From contig NC_089781.1 in the NCBI RefSeq assembly GCF_040412425.1, positions 48,386,203-48,450,202 on the forward strand: a DNA stretch of 64,000 nucleotides. Direction: 5' to 3'. Numbering within the stretch: position 1 is the stretch's first letter; every line of letters begins with the position of its first letter. Both the position numbers and the translations under genes were made by a program. Positions 1 through 12,524 of the stretch are shown piece by piece. This DNA is from Macrobrachium rosenbergii (taxonomy: Eukaryota; Arthropoda; Malacostraca; Decapoda; Palaemonidae). A model generated the notes under the pieces. The model did not search any database. It was not told the DNA's origin and saw only the letters and a program-made list of their open reading frames with translations.

Positions 1-33
1 CCACAGATCTAGCAAGACCCCAGCTTTAAAATT

Positions 34-1257
<1,224 letters not shown>

Positions 1258-1279
1258 GAGAGAGAGAGAGAGAGAGAGG
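1258..1279. repeat. (GA)n microsatellite
   Basis: Short GA dinucleotide run of about 11 units. Confidence 0.95.
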
Positions 1280-1355
1280 AGAACCAATTCGACTGGTCTC
1301 AGAAATCAGAATGAAAATAGATTTTAGGATTCCAGTAACAAGTGAAACAATTACA

Positions 1356-1500
1356 TGATGTCATTAAAGCATTTTGGTTACGAGATACAAAAGTTCTAGA
1401 AGCAGGGAGGTGACGTCATTAAAGCGTTTTGGGTGCAAAGGAAAATGACGTCATCCCAGCAAAACGTTTTGAACGCAATCTTACAAAACATGACGTAACT
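1356..1500. promoter_or_regulatory. Cluster of CRE-like TGACGTCA motifs
   Basis: Two perfect CRE palindromes TGACGTCA (1411-1418 and 1445-1452) are flanked by the near matches TGATGTCA (1356-1363) and TGACGTAA (1491-1498). Two of the sites are followed by ATTAAAGC(A/G)TTTTGG, so the cluster partly arises from a short local duplication. CREB/ATF binding is known for this motif; a regulatory role here is inference, because no promoter or exon is seen next to it. Confidence 0.3.
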
Positions 1501-1955
1501 GATCAGGACACGTATTCCTTCTCTCAAAGTGGCTTACGTGACTTGAACATGGAACAACGTGAAATCACTCGTCTCGAGCCCATATGGGATGAATCGGTAT
1601 TTGTTTTCAAAACCTGTCATCACTAACTTAAAACAAAGCGCTCTCTCTTATCTGAACTGATGACAACTGAAATGAAACAAGCCCTGGTGGACACACACAC
1701 GTGTTCATAAGCTACGCTTTTATCAAGAAAGATTCTTAACTACGTTACTATTAAAATTGTATTAACAATTCTAAATTATGCTATCAAGTTACTTAATCAA
1801 GTTCTTTTGAGATCTGATGCCAAACTAAATATGACACTTCAACAATCATTATCATTAAACATAACACATAAACATGGAAAAAGAAGTAAATATGTCAAAA
1901 TTATAGGAGGATATACGCATTACAAGGCAACATCATGAAAATATATACATATACA

Positions 1956-2047
<92 letters not shown>
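1956..2047. repeat. (TA)n microsatellite
   Basis: About 92 bp of pure TA. It is followed by a short inverted repeat, ATTCCCTCC ... and its near complement GAAGGGAAT (2046-2070), that could form a small hairpin. Confidence 0.98.
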
Positions 2048-2049
<2 letters not shown>

Positions 2050-2505
2050 CCTCCTGTGGAAGAAGGGAATATGTGTATATATTATAAATATATATACACA
2101 CACACATCTTCCCCTCTTCCACAGCCACCTAGACCCAGAGGCTTCCAATTAACTGCCCGTTTGCAGAGACATTGACGATCTATGACCCGCTGATACTGAA
2201 GAGCCTCGTGTTAATGATTCCACCCCTTGGAATCCTTCCTAGCGCTTAACTAGGGGCTGTGTATTGAGTGGCTGCAGATGATCTCTCTCTCTCTAATTGG
2301 TGCTCTGTTTAGCTTTACTTCCTGTTATCTCTCTTATTCCTTTATTCTGTATTTTGTTTCGTCCACTTTCTCTCTCGGATTTCATACTTATCGTTTTACC
2401 AAATTTTACTTCATTTTAGGTAATTTATGCTTTCAAGCCTCGAAGCACTGGGGTCAGGGGTGGGGCACTTTCGGCCATTCAGAGATCAAGACAGTGTGAA
2501 AAGGA

Positions 2506-2673
2506 GTTGGAGTGGTTGGACAGCAAAATAAAGTGATCCAGGAAATAGAGACGATGAAGTACAAGGATCTAAAGGTGGAACCTGGAAAAAACCCACAGTT
2601 GTACCAAGAAATAGTAGCTAGAGAGGCTGGAAAGCAAGACGGAAGAAAGGAAGCAAGAATGGAGGTACAGTAA
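2506..2673 (+). pseudogene. Unidentified short open frame, probable repeat-borne gene fragment
   Basis: A 55-codon open stretch ends in TAA at 2671-2673 and has no ATG at its start. The peptide is charged and coding-like, with the segments NKVIQEIETMKYKDLKVEPG and LYQEIVAREAGKQDGRKEAR, rich in Lys and Glu and likely helical. Its composition differs clearly from the surrounding AT-rich DNA. The frame is preceded by an in-frame stop (TGA near 2497) and no promoter is visible. It could be a fragment of a multi-copy decapod repeat protein or an exon of an unknown gene. I do not recognise the family and assign no function. Confidence 0.3.
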
Positions 2674-2780
2674 AAGGCACAACTTCACCAAAATTTCTCT
2701 TATGCCTATGCTACTTCAACATAGAAATTACATTATTTTATTAATAGTCTATGTATATTACATTATCCTACACCATAGTT

Positions 2781-2784
<4 letters not shown>

Positions 2785-2856
<72 letters not shown>
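2785..2856. repeat. (GA)n microsatellite with terminal G run
   Basis: About 62 bp of GA followed by roughly ten consecutive G, a purine-only tract of 72 bp. Confidence 0.97.
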
Positions 2857-3712
2857 ATGACTCAAGAAACAGTCTTTACATGGCACTAAAAGCATCTTAC
2901 CAGCTTAAGATTTTTCACAAATATCCGTCTTACGTAAACAGCAAAATATTTCAAGGACTAATAGAACCTAACTATATTATATCTAATATCCTGTAAGAAA
3001 CTATCAATTCCATTATCCCAACACAACGGACAGACGAAGATTTTTCTAAAAAACAATTTAAAGCACGTTTTGCTCACAAAGTATTTCCCCATCATGAGAA
3101 GCACTTCCAATCTTCTCTCGTTAGCCAGAAGAAGGTTTTCAGGAGAACGGGAACAGCTCGCTGCTAAGTTGCAACGAACGAGCACCCTCACAGTCAGGCG
3201 TTTAATGAGATTGTGATAACCCTCCGAAAAGATTCTTTGTAATATGAACAAGTTTCCACTTGATGAGAAAACTGACTTTGAATTGTTATGTTAAACGTAG
3301 AAGTGACGGGAGCAGGCAACCCTGTGCCTTTATCTAGCCCAGGCCCGGAGAAAACGAGGGGTAAAGACCGCCTCTTGAAAGGTGGAAGGTTATAAGGATC
3401 ATAACATCAATGGGAGCTGGGGAAAGAAGCAGATATAACGCTGTCAACTACAACACGTGGTTGTTGTATGTGTTGTAGTTTGGGATAAAAATGGACTTGT
3501 AAGGTCATTAAGTTTTGTCTAGACTGGATTTGAAGGAGACGAATGAGGGGGGGTCCTGTTTGTAGAAGGACACAGGGAAGGGGGGAGCGGATGGGGAGAG
3601 GGAGGAAGAGAGAAAAGAAAGGGAGTGAAAGACGGAGAGAGAAGGCAAGAATTAAGTCGAAGCTGAATGACAATCCCACATGTATCCCGTCACAGTGCCC
3701 AGTCGAGCAAAT

Positions 3713-3713
<1 letters not shown>
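2857..3713. other. Intergenic DNA with a short hairpin
   Basis: No gene is recognised. An 11-bp inverted repeat, AACTACAACAC (about 3448) and GTGTTGTAGTT (about 3470), could form a stem with a loop of about 12 bases. The 3540-3660 part is purine-rich (GGGAGAGGGAGG type) and leads toward the CT tract that follows. Confidence 0.5.

Positions 3714-3788
<75 letters not shown>
3714..3788. repeat. (CT)n microsatellite
   Basis: About 75 bp of pure CT. Open frames on both strands here are low-complexity artefacts (Leu/Ser or Arg/Glu repeats). Confidence 0.98.
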
Positions 3789-3792
<4 letters not shown>

Positions 3793-5109
3793 AAAAACCA
3801 AAGGAGTTAAACCACAATTTAAAAAGAAATAAATTTTAACTTTTGGGGTGAAGCTGCTAGCCCCATATGCCCATGACCGTATAGATGATCAGAGTAACTT
3901 ATTGATCTTTGTTTACCCGTCCATGCAATGAAGAGACCCAGTGGGCATTGCACCTTGATGAAAATCATGGCTATGTTGTTATTTACTCTTCAATTTTAGG
4001 AAAAATTCTCAAAATTTAGGATTATTTTTTAAGTGAAGGCCGACGGAGTTGGCTCCCTAAATTTCTTTATCTGATTTACATGAACGACGTATTTAAATCA
4101 CGCAATTATAACATATGCCCTTGATGAAAGTCACTGAATGACGTCATTTCCGCCTACTTTCCAAAACTTTGTAGCCAAAACCTGCAGGTGAGTTGTTGCA
4201 GGATTAAGTGACACTGAACCGCCCGCCCACTCACCCACCCACCTACCTGGCCTCTCCAGCGCCCTCTCGCCAAATCAGGGCCAAAGAGTCGACAAACAGT
4301 GGAGAGCGAAGTTCACAGATTGCTGTGAAACAGCCCTTTCCTGAGGACTCTTCCTGTTAAATATTACCGTAGGATTTTATTTTATTTTATTTATCTATTT
4401 ATTTTTTGGCAAAAAATGGTACTATAGATGCAGCTGAAATGGATTATAAGTCAAAAATGAATTGAGAATTTTTCCTTTTTTCCTGACAGTGTGAAATTGT
4501 CAGCTACAGTTTTAATTCGCGAAGAATATGTACAAAATTCTTTTCATTCATATGAATAGCCTGTATTTTTGCTCGTATGTATCGCTGTAGGCAGACTTTT
4601 TATTGCCCTCTAAATAAACGTATGTATCTTGGTATGCTGAACTGCTTAGCACTGGCAGAGTTAAAATGCCAATTTGCTAAAATCTAAAACCGTTCTGTGC
4701 ATTTCGGTCACTTGGACCCCAATTTTCTTTGGAACCAAGTAACGAAATTTTATCATCAATAACAACTATTAATAATTTTGACAACTGAATGTATTTCTCA
4801 CACACAAAATGACACGTTCATGTAAAATGATGGTTTTTAAAAAACAAAGCTTGCTACAAGTTCGCGTGCAGGAAACTCAAGTTCACCAGATCACTTCATT
4901 ATCTAACCGTCGGTTAAAGTCACCTAAACTCGCTTACAAAATCAACCTTTGTTGTAGAATCTTAAAACTGGAGTCTACAAAGGTGCCCATCCGTTGCACA
5001 GTGCTCGATTATATAATTTATTTTGCGACATTCCTTGTCACTTGGAGCCCGAATGTGATGAAATTTTACATCTGACCTTCAAGTACTATAACTGGGCACT
5101 TCTACCCAG
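3789..5109. other. Intergenic DNA, no gene seen
   Basis: AT-rich DNA with no convincing coding frame. A GC-richer patch at 4200-4330 contains short CCCACC repeats. Two similar phrases, GGTCACTTGGACCCC-like (about 4708) and GTCACTTGGAGCCCG-like (about 5036), hint at an old local duplication. Confidence 0.5.
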
Positions 5110-5465
5110 TTGTATTTAAGTAAGACCAGTTTTCAAAAGGGTTAAGCGTAGGCCTATCTGGGATCAGAGTCCATTTTTTTATGAAAAGCGTTAAGTGTAG
5201 GCCTATCTCGGAACAGACCCCATTTTCATAAGAGTTCAGTGTAGACCTCTTTGGGAGAGTTCGGTGTAGACCTCTTTGGGAATAGACTTCAGTTTCAAAA
5301 AAGGAACGTGTTAGGCTATTTGGAAATAGACTCAATTTCAAAAAAGGTAATTATAGGCCTATTTGGAAAGAGAACCAATTTAAAAATAAGTAATTGCAGG
5401 ACTGTTTAGGAATAGATCCCATTATCAAAAGAGTTAACCTTAGGCCTATTTGGGAATTGATGCTA
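5110..5465. repeat. Degenerate tandem repeat, unit about 45 bp
   Basis: A phrase of the type TAGGCCTATTTGGGAATAGA, then CCAATTTCAAAAAAGGTTAA, recurs about seven or eight times with point changes and small indels (5145, 5200, 5240, 5262, 5312, 5353, 5398, 5440). One unit near 5240-5280 is shortened so that AGACCTCTTTGGGA repeats after about 27 bp. Confidence 0.8.
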
Positions 5466-5735
5466 ATGCCCCCATCCCTAGAGTTACTGTAGCTGTCTAT
5501 CGAGTGCATTTATATACTATATATATGCAAATGGGTCTCATCCGATTCGTCAACATTACCAGGAATTCGCGATGTTGGAATGCGCTGGAATGGCTAGAGA
5601 AGTCAAAATTCATTTCATTCTTTTCAGGCGAATATTATATTCGGAATAAGGATTCAATGACAACTTAGAGTATGCAGTAAATACATCTGGTGCACGAATG
5701 ACTTTGTATACATAAATACATCTATTGTAACAATA

Positions 5736-5738
<3 letters not shown>

Positions 5739-5794
<56 letters not shown>
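5739..5794. repeat. (TA)n microsatellite
   Basis: Pure AT run of about 56 bp, directly left of the composite TIR/tRNA-like repeat. Confidence 0.97.
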
Positions 5795-5797
<3 letters not shown>

Positions 5798-5817
5798 ATC
5801 ACATGATTTATATATAT

Positions 5818-6145
5818 GAAGCTACAAATATCGCTTAATATTTTAATATCCCACCGCGTGGATTTGATTTATATTTTGATCATGATCGCTACAAATATCA
5901 TAAAAGAGCTGCGTGTTCCATATCAAAACTCCACGCTACCCCCGCTCTCGACGGGTAAATATCCCCAGACTGGCGTTAACGTGGATTCTGATATTGGTTA
6001 GCGTCGACTGGATTCGCTGGATGCGCGTCTGTGTGTCGTGGGATCGAGACTCGGCAGTGCCCGTCCATTTATCAATAAATTCCCCTTCGGTGATAATTCC
6101 CCATCGATAAAAATTTGATATTAAGCGATATTTGTAGCATGATCG
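5818..6145. mobile_element. Composite TIR repeat with tRNA-like core, copy A
   Basis: The left end carries GCTACAAATATCGCTTAATA (from 5819) and a second start near 5878-5900. The right end carries its inverse, TATTAAGCGATATTTGTAGC (about 6119-6138). The interior shares with copy B the phrases CGCTCTCGACGGGTAAATAT, GTCGACTGGATTCGCTGG, ATGCGCGTCTGTGTGTCGT and a B-box-like GGATCGAGACT (6041-6051). The A-box region is missing. The unit looks like a non-autonomous element with inverted ends. Confidence 0.6.
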
Positions 6146-6626
<481 letters not shown>

Positions 6627-6835
6627 CATACAGAATAAGAATAAAAGACCTCATTTAGACAGGATGGTAGCTAACGGAGATTTTATTAAAAAAAGTTAAA
6701 AGATTTCAAGGACTAATCTGTCCCCATCGTCCAGTAGCTGTGAAAAATATCCTGTTTAAATGAGGTCCTATCACTCTCTGCATGAATAACCAGTACAATT
6801 TTGTAAGTGATCAAGGTTATTATATATTTTTATAC

Positions 6836-6837
<2 letters not shown>

Positions 6838-6912
<75 letters not shown>
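6838..6912. repeat. (TA)n(GT)n compound microsatellite
   Basis: About 56 bp of AT followed by nine or ten GT units. Confidence 0.97.
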
Positions 6913-7479
6913 CTTTGGTAAGGTAATTAACTCTTGTAACATGAAACTTTTCAGCAGAAGACTTAGAAGGTAAAAGTAAAAAGTAAAAGCAAAACCTCAC
7001 ATGTCTTATATCTGTAAAGAAACTGCTCTTACACGTAAGGTTTCTCAAAGGTTAAAGGGATCATTTGGCCTTTTTTCCTGCCAAAACGTAACTGACTGGA
7101 AAACTTATGCAGAGTTCAGAATTTTCTAATCAACTGTCAACTTTCCCTGCCTAAGAAAAAAGAAAGAAAGGAAAATAGAAGGTAAGAGAGAAATACTCAG
7201 ACGAGAGGAATTACGTCACGAAATTAAAAGGAGATGATACGATTCCGTTTCTTATTTCTTTCATTTCATCTGATACTTTCGGAGAAATGACACAAAAAAT
7301 CCTGGATAGGATCAAGTACAGTATATAAAATCCCGTTTTTTTTAAGCCCCAATGTCCGTCTACCTACAGACGCCACCATCAGAAACACATGAACAAAAAC
7401 GAATCTAATTCCTTGGACGAAGACGACGTCATCGTGTCCCTCCGAAAGCAAGAGAATTCTACTGAATATGCACGATATC

Positions 7480-7504
7480 TTTTTTTTTTTTTTTTTTTTT
7501 TTTT
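7480..7504. repeat. Poly-T tract of about 25
   Basis: Homopolymer T run. It may be the poly-A tail of a minus-strand retroposed insertion, but no target duplication is visible to support that. Confidence 0.9.
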
Positions 7505-7579
7505 GGCCGATTCGGCAATATCCCGGCTGAGCGACACCAAACAAACCGACAAGAATTCCCGTAGTTCCTGCACTTACTG

Positions 7580-7990
7580 GTACACTTAACTTTGACGATA
7601 AATTTGGTGATAAACCAACTTCCTTCCTTTTGGAAAACGATCCAATATGTAATTTCTGGAATCACCATACGTCTTCCGATAAACTTTAACTTTGACGGTT
7701 AAACTGGTGATAAACTAACTTCTTTCTGTAGGAAAACGATAAAATCTACAATTCTGGAATCAACATATATCTTCTTATACATTTTTAAACCTTGACAGAA
7801 AAATTTGTGATAAACCAATTCCATTCTTTTGGAAAACGATGAATTATACAATTCTGGAATCAAAACATGCCTTCTGATGCACTGTACAACCCTGACGGAA
7901 AACTTAGTGATAAACCAACTGACATTATTTTGGGAAACGATAAACTCTACAGTCCTCGGAATCCACATAAATTTGAGCCTATTAGACAAG
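7580..7990. repeat. Tandem repeat, four units of about 100 bp
   Basis: Each unit holds a TTTGACGGTAAA-like segment, GTGATAAACCAACTTC, TTTTGGAAAACGAT and ACAATTCTGGAATCAA, in that order. The TTTGAC-like anchor recurs at 7591, 7692, about 7790 and about 7890, a period of 98-101 bp. Divergence between units is moderate. Minus-strand open frames across it repeat a peptide like FVYHKF and reflect the repeat rather than a gene. Confidence 0.85.
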
Positions 7991-8542
7991 GCATAAACCG
8001 TCAATAAATGTTAAATAAAATAAATAAACAAAAACAAAGCAGACTGTTCACTCTCCCGCCAAATTCACATATTTGTTGTTACCTTAACCTTCCATTCGAC
8101 AGGTTATTAATGACTTCACAAAATAAACGAATGGAAAATGCAATCTTATATTTGGTTATGAGATACGATATGCAATACTACTTTCTTAGACATGCGACAT
8201 TCAAGTAAGTGTTATTCAATGGAGAATTTCTACATAATTTATGTACCATAATTCATGTACCAGTAGACAAGAAAGTCCAAATTGTTCTGTTATCACTTAT
8301 TCATTTCGTGTAAGTTGCACACACATTCTAAACACGCAATTCGTTATCTAACAAACACTTTATTTTTTACGTAAATCTGAACCGAAACTATAAATAACAG
8401 CTGTTCTGTTTACAAAAATGACCCAAAAGAACTTACAGAAAGCATCAGTGAATTTGGTTTTCAAAAAGTGAACAAAACCTAGAGATATAAATATTCAAGT
8501 CAGGTTCCTGCAACAGACAAAGAGAAGGATTACAATGCCCAT

Positions 8543-8545
<3 letters not shown>
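7991..8545. other. AT-rich intergenic DNA, no gene seen
   Basis: No convincing open frame, RNA gene or repeat was found in this stretch. Confidence 0.5.

Positions 8546-8605
<60 letters not shown>
8546..8605. repeat. (GA)n microsatellite
   Basis: About 60 bp of pure GA. Confidence 0.98.
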
Positions 8606-8608
<3 letters not shown>

Positions 8609-8652
8609 TCAGGTTCGATAATACCTTGTTAACGACGTACGGATGCTTTCAG

Positions 8653-8886
8653 ACTATACAGTAAAACACGTCATACACGCGACGGTAACTTATCCCATAC
8701 ATATCACAAACAACTTGAAAACAAGTCAACACCCGTAAGTGGAGAACGGCTCGTTGGGTAAAGGCTGGACAATCGTAAGAAGCAACGGTTAGGACTACCA
8801 ACAAGTCGATAACATGTGTTCAAAATGTTTGTGATATGTATGTGATAAGTTGCCAACATGTTCATGACATGTTTTACTACAGTTTA
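8653..8886. mobile_element. Foldback MITE-like element
   Basis: The left arm (8653-8718) contains CAGTAAAACACGTCAT, then GGTAACTTATCCCATACATA and TCACAAACAACTTGA. The right arm (8820-8886) carries its inverse: TCAAAATGTTTGTGATATGT, ATGTGATAAGTTGCC and ATGACATGTTTTACTAC. The arms are about 65 bp and separated by about 100 bp. There is no coding capacity. Target duplication was not resolved. Confidence 0.65.
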
Positions 8887-9414
8887 GACACAACCTGACC
8901 CTAACAAGGTTTAACGCCACAACCCTTAAGAAGCCAATCAAGCAAAGTGCAAAGGGAGTGACATGGCTTAGTGAAGGAGCTTCAGGCACACATTCAAGGG
9001 CGTTGGGCTGGCAACTGCATCCCTAAAAGATCTGTAAAGTAACAGGAAGGCTGTTCCCTTCTGAAACCACCCTCTACCAAGTGGGAAAAGTGCCTATATT
9101 GAGAATTTCATGTTTATATAATTGGTTAAACACTGACATAACTGAAACCATTGCTTAAGTGCCATTTCCCACAACAAACTCACGAGAAGAAGAAACTGTA
9201 TCCGATGCCGATTTGTAGTTCCTCCTGGACCACAAAGGGATTAAGATGAATCTCACTAATCGGATTTTGTGCCTTAACTGAAATTCCTTCCTGTTTTTAA
9301 TTAGTTTAACATGGCTGTTTTGTTTCATTGCCAAAAATATTGCGAGAGTGGAAGATATCTGGATTTGAACAGACTGGGACGTTTAAACTCTTCTCTTATT
9401 AGCTTAAATGCACG
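8887..9414. other. Intergenic DNA, no gene seen
   Basis: No protein motif, RNA gene or clear repeat was recognised. Confidence 0.5.
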
Positions 9415-9438
9415 CACACACACACACACACACACACA
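9415..9438. repeat. (CA)n microsatellite
   Basis: Twelve CA units. Confidence 0.95.
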
Positions 9439-9570
9439 AATTAGCCTAACGAAAAAAAGACGAAAGAAAATGGGAATTAATAGAAGGGGAACTGACGAAA
9501 TATTTCCAGTCATTGAATGGCGAGTATCGTTACATCCGAGTGAGTTATCCATACAGAGCTAAATTTATAT

Positions 9571-9571
<1 letters not shown>

Positions 9572-9654
<83 letters not shown>
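9572..9654. repeat. (GA)n microsatellite
   Basis: About 80 bp of pure GA. Confidence 0.98.
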
Positions 9655-9656
<2 letters not shown>

Positions 9657-10154
9657 TGATTAAGATAAAGAAACGAATTAGAAGATATGGGAGTTCGTAC
9701 TTAGAAGGAAATCAGTTCAGAGATAAAGTAAAATTTATTAGAAGAGGAAGAACTACAAGAATATAGAAAACGGAGCAAGAGGTTACGTAAGCATAATGGA
9801 GTAAATCGAGAGAGTATACATTAGGATATATACTCAGATTATATATAAATATATCAATCCTTAGGAATACCAATCCTTAGAGAGAACTAGACACGTCCAT
9901 TTGTAAAAGCTAATTTGCGCAAACACACACTCACACGCGCAGTCTTTTTGCCAAGCAGCTACTGAACTAAACTACTAAGCTATTAACCTTCTCCGTCCGC
10001 AATGCTAAACAATATTAGGTCTGGTTATTACGTGGATTGGTAACCACCACTGAATACCAATCATCACTGAGAGAGAGAGAGGTTGTCTAATAAACCAATT
10101 TCAAAAATAAAAATATAATCTTTTAAATAATTACTAATTGCTTCATTGAATTCT
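9655..10154. other. Intergenic DNA, no gene seen
   Basis: Contains a short GA run at 10066-10081 and nothing else that I recognise. Confidence 0.5.
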
Positions 10155-10158
10155 AGAG

Positions 10159-10222
<64 letters not shown>
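10155..10222. repeat. (GA)n microsatellite
   Basis: About 66 bp of GA. Several open frames on both strands extend out of it, but their non-repeat parts show no known motif. Confidence 0.97.
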
Positions 10223-10224
<2 letters not shown>

Positions 10225-10483
10225 CACGAAAAAGGTGAATGGAGTAACGGTGTCTCTGTCCAAACTCTCCCGAAAGGAGGAAGAGAACAGGAAGACGAAC
10301 TCCCGAATACCGACGGTTCCTCTGCTGGAAACCGAAGCATTCATCGTCATCATTATCTTCTTTCCTTTCCTCATCTTGAAACCATTCGAGGGACAAGACA
10401 GAGGAATCCAGTTTCTTCAAATATCAACAACAAAAAAGAAGAAGCAAACATTCGGGTACATAGTGACCTCGAGGAGAGAAATA

Positions 10484-10487
<4 letters not shown>

Positions 10488-10532
<45 letters not shown>
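10488..10532. repeat. (CT)n microsatellite
   Basis: About 45 bp of pure CT. Confidence 0.97.
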
Positions 10533-10535
<3 letters not shown>

Positions 10536-10592
10536 TGAATATACGCAGTAATACTACAGTACATTGAGATACGAATAGGGTCCATCTTCTGA

Positions 10593-10594
<2 letters not shown>

Positions 10595-10665
<71 letters not shown>
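10595..10665. repeat. (AAT)n microsatellite
   Basis: About 70 bp of ATA trinucleotide repeat. Confidence 0.98.
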
Positions 10666-10666
<1 letters not shown>

Positions 10667-10838
10667 TGTGTAATAAAAATCCACAATTATACAGTAAAAT
10701 AAAATCTATTACTAATTAAGATCAACAACTGCCTGTTGAATTTGGAATAACCTAGCAACACCCGAACCAACACTTCCTGATGGGCTATCTTCTCGACACC
10801 CCCGCCCCCATTTTTTGAAAACTATTCCTAAGAAAACT

Positions 10839-10840
<2 letters not shown>

Positions 10841-10912
<72 letters not shown>
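10841..10912. repeat. (CT)n microsatellite
   Basis: About 72 bp of pure CT. Confidence 0.98.
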
Positions 10913-10915
<3 letters not shown>

Positions 10916-11187
10916 TTACATTTTAACGTCGGCACTGATGAGGAACACCGTTCAAGTGTTCGAAAGTCATTGTTTATTTTACATAGTAATATATTTATTA
11001 TATAATTGTGGATTTTTACTACACAGATTGTTTTTCACAAAATTGTGAATCTCTTAGTAATAATAATAATGCTAAAAAATTTACAATCTCGTGAAAAACA
11101 ATTCCGTAATAAAAATCCACATGTATTCCCATGTAAAAGATAAAAAATGATTTACATAGTAATACAATTTACTATATACTTGTGGAT

Positions 11188-11276
<89 letters not shown>
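11188..11276. repeat. (AAT)n microsatellite
   Basis: About 88 bp of AAT. On its left, 10,978-11,188 contains the phrases TTTACATAGTAATA (10,979 and 11,151), AATTGTGGATTTTTAC (11,002) and ACTTGTGGATTTA (11,178), with the inverse GTAATAAAAATCCACA at 11,106. This suggests small local duplications and inversions around the trinucleotide tracts. Confidence 0.95.
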
Positions 11277-11281
<5 letters not shown>

Positions 11282-11566
11282 ATCGAAGACCCAGAGAAAT
11301 ATGACGATAAAGAAAGCAGAGAGGTGATCAGGTATGCCATCCCCCAAAACGCAACGAAGGCCTGCAATAAATCACTAATTGGGGAATCTGTCTGGAAGAG
11401 AAAATAGCTGTCAAGTACGGTATATCATGTTATGAGGGTTGGTATCCCCCTACAGTATCCCCTCTATCCACCAGCCCATTCCCCTTCCCCCTACCAAACG
11501 TAATGCGAATTTAACCAGAAGCATTCAACTCCTTTCTTAGACTTCAAATTCACGTGGATTCTTTGT

Positions 11567-11830
11567 TTCATTCCCCCCTAAAAAACATCCATTTTCCCCT
11601 AAAAAAACATTCACTTCCCCTTAAAAAAAAAAAGAAATTATTTCCACCTAAAAAAAATTAATTTTCCCCAGATAAAAAAAAACATTCATTTCCCCCTAAA
11701 TAAAAAAAAAAATATTCATTTCCCCATAAAAACACATTCATTTCCCCCTAAAAAAGACAGATTCATTTCTCCATAAAAAGACAGATTCATTTCCTCATTA
11801 AAAACCAGATTAATTTCCCCTTAAAAAATA
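11567..11830. repeat. Degenerate minisatellite, unit about 20-30 bp (ATTCATTTCCCCCTAAAAAA)
   Basis: Roughly ten units of ATTCATTTCCCC plus a variable A-rich tract (TAAAAA to TAAATAAAAAAAAAA). One strand is strongly C+A biased. Unit length changes mainly through the A run, as expected of slippage. Confidence 0.85.
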
Positions 11831-12024
11831 AAACCGACAGTCTGTGGAAGCAAAGACATTTCAAGCCAATAAACTGATTCCGCTCCATGTCGCCTCCCTC
11901 TTCGCGAATTCCACTCTGGCCCCGACGGGACAGCAGCGGTCGTTCTTCAGCCAGAGACACCAACGAAATCATTCCCTCGCTTGGAAGCCGAAGGGATAAG
12001 GATAAACAGAGGCCTTCGTTTTCA

Positions 12025-12524
12025 NNNNNNNNNNNNNNNNNNNNNNNNNNNNNNNNNNNNNNNNNNNNNNNNNNNNNNNNNNNNNNNNNNNNNNNNNNNN
12101 NNNNNNNNNNNNNNNNNNNNNNNNNNNNNNNNNNNNNNNNNNNNNNNNNNNNNNNNNNNNNNNNNNNNNNNNNNNNNNNNNNNNNNNNNNNNNNNNNNNN
12201 NNNNNNNNNNNNNNNNNNNNNNNNNNNNNNNNNNNNNNNNNNNNNNNNNNNNNNNNNNNNNNNNNNNNNNNNNNNNNNNNNNNNNNNNNNNNNNNNNNNN
12301 NNNNNNNNNNNNNNNNNNNNNNNNNNNNNNNNNNNNNNNNNNNNNNNNNNNNNNNNNNNNNNNNNNNNNNNNNNNNNNNNNNNNNNNNNNNNNNNNNNNN
12401 NNNNNNNNNNNNNNNNNNNNNNNNNNNNNNNNNNNNNNNNNNNNNNNNNNNNNNNNNNNNNNNNNNNNNNNNNNNNNNNNNNNNNNNNNNNNNNNNNNNN
12501 NNNNNNNNNNNNNNNNNNNNNNNN
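12025..12524. other. Assembly gap (500 N)
   Basis: Exactly 500 N, so probably a placeholder of fixed size. Real sequence resumes inside the RNase H region of DIRS element 1, so the missing DNA should hold that element's recombinase gene and its other end. The 194 bases left of the gap (11,831-12,024) match no part of elements 2 or 3 that I can see. Open frames drawn across the gap are meaningless. Confidence 0.98.

Noticed and set aside
7480..7504. Poly-A tail of a minus-strand processed pseudogene
   Set aside because: No coding remnant lies on the correct side and no flanking duplication was found.
11831..12024. 3' part of DIRS element 1
   Set aside because: No similarity to the corresponding regions of elements 2 and 3, including the terminal repeat.
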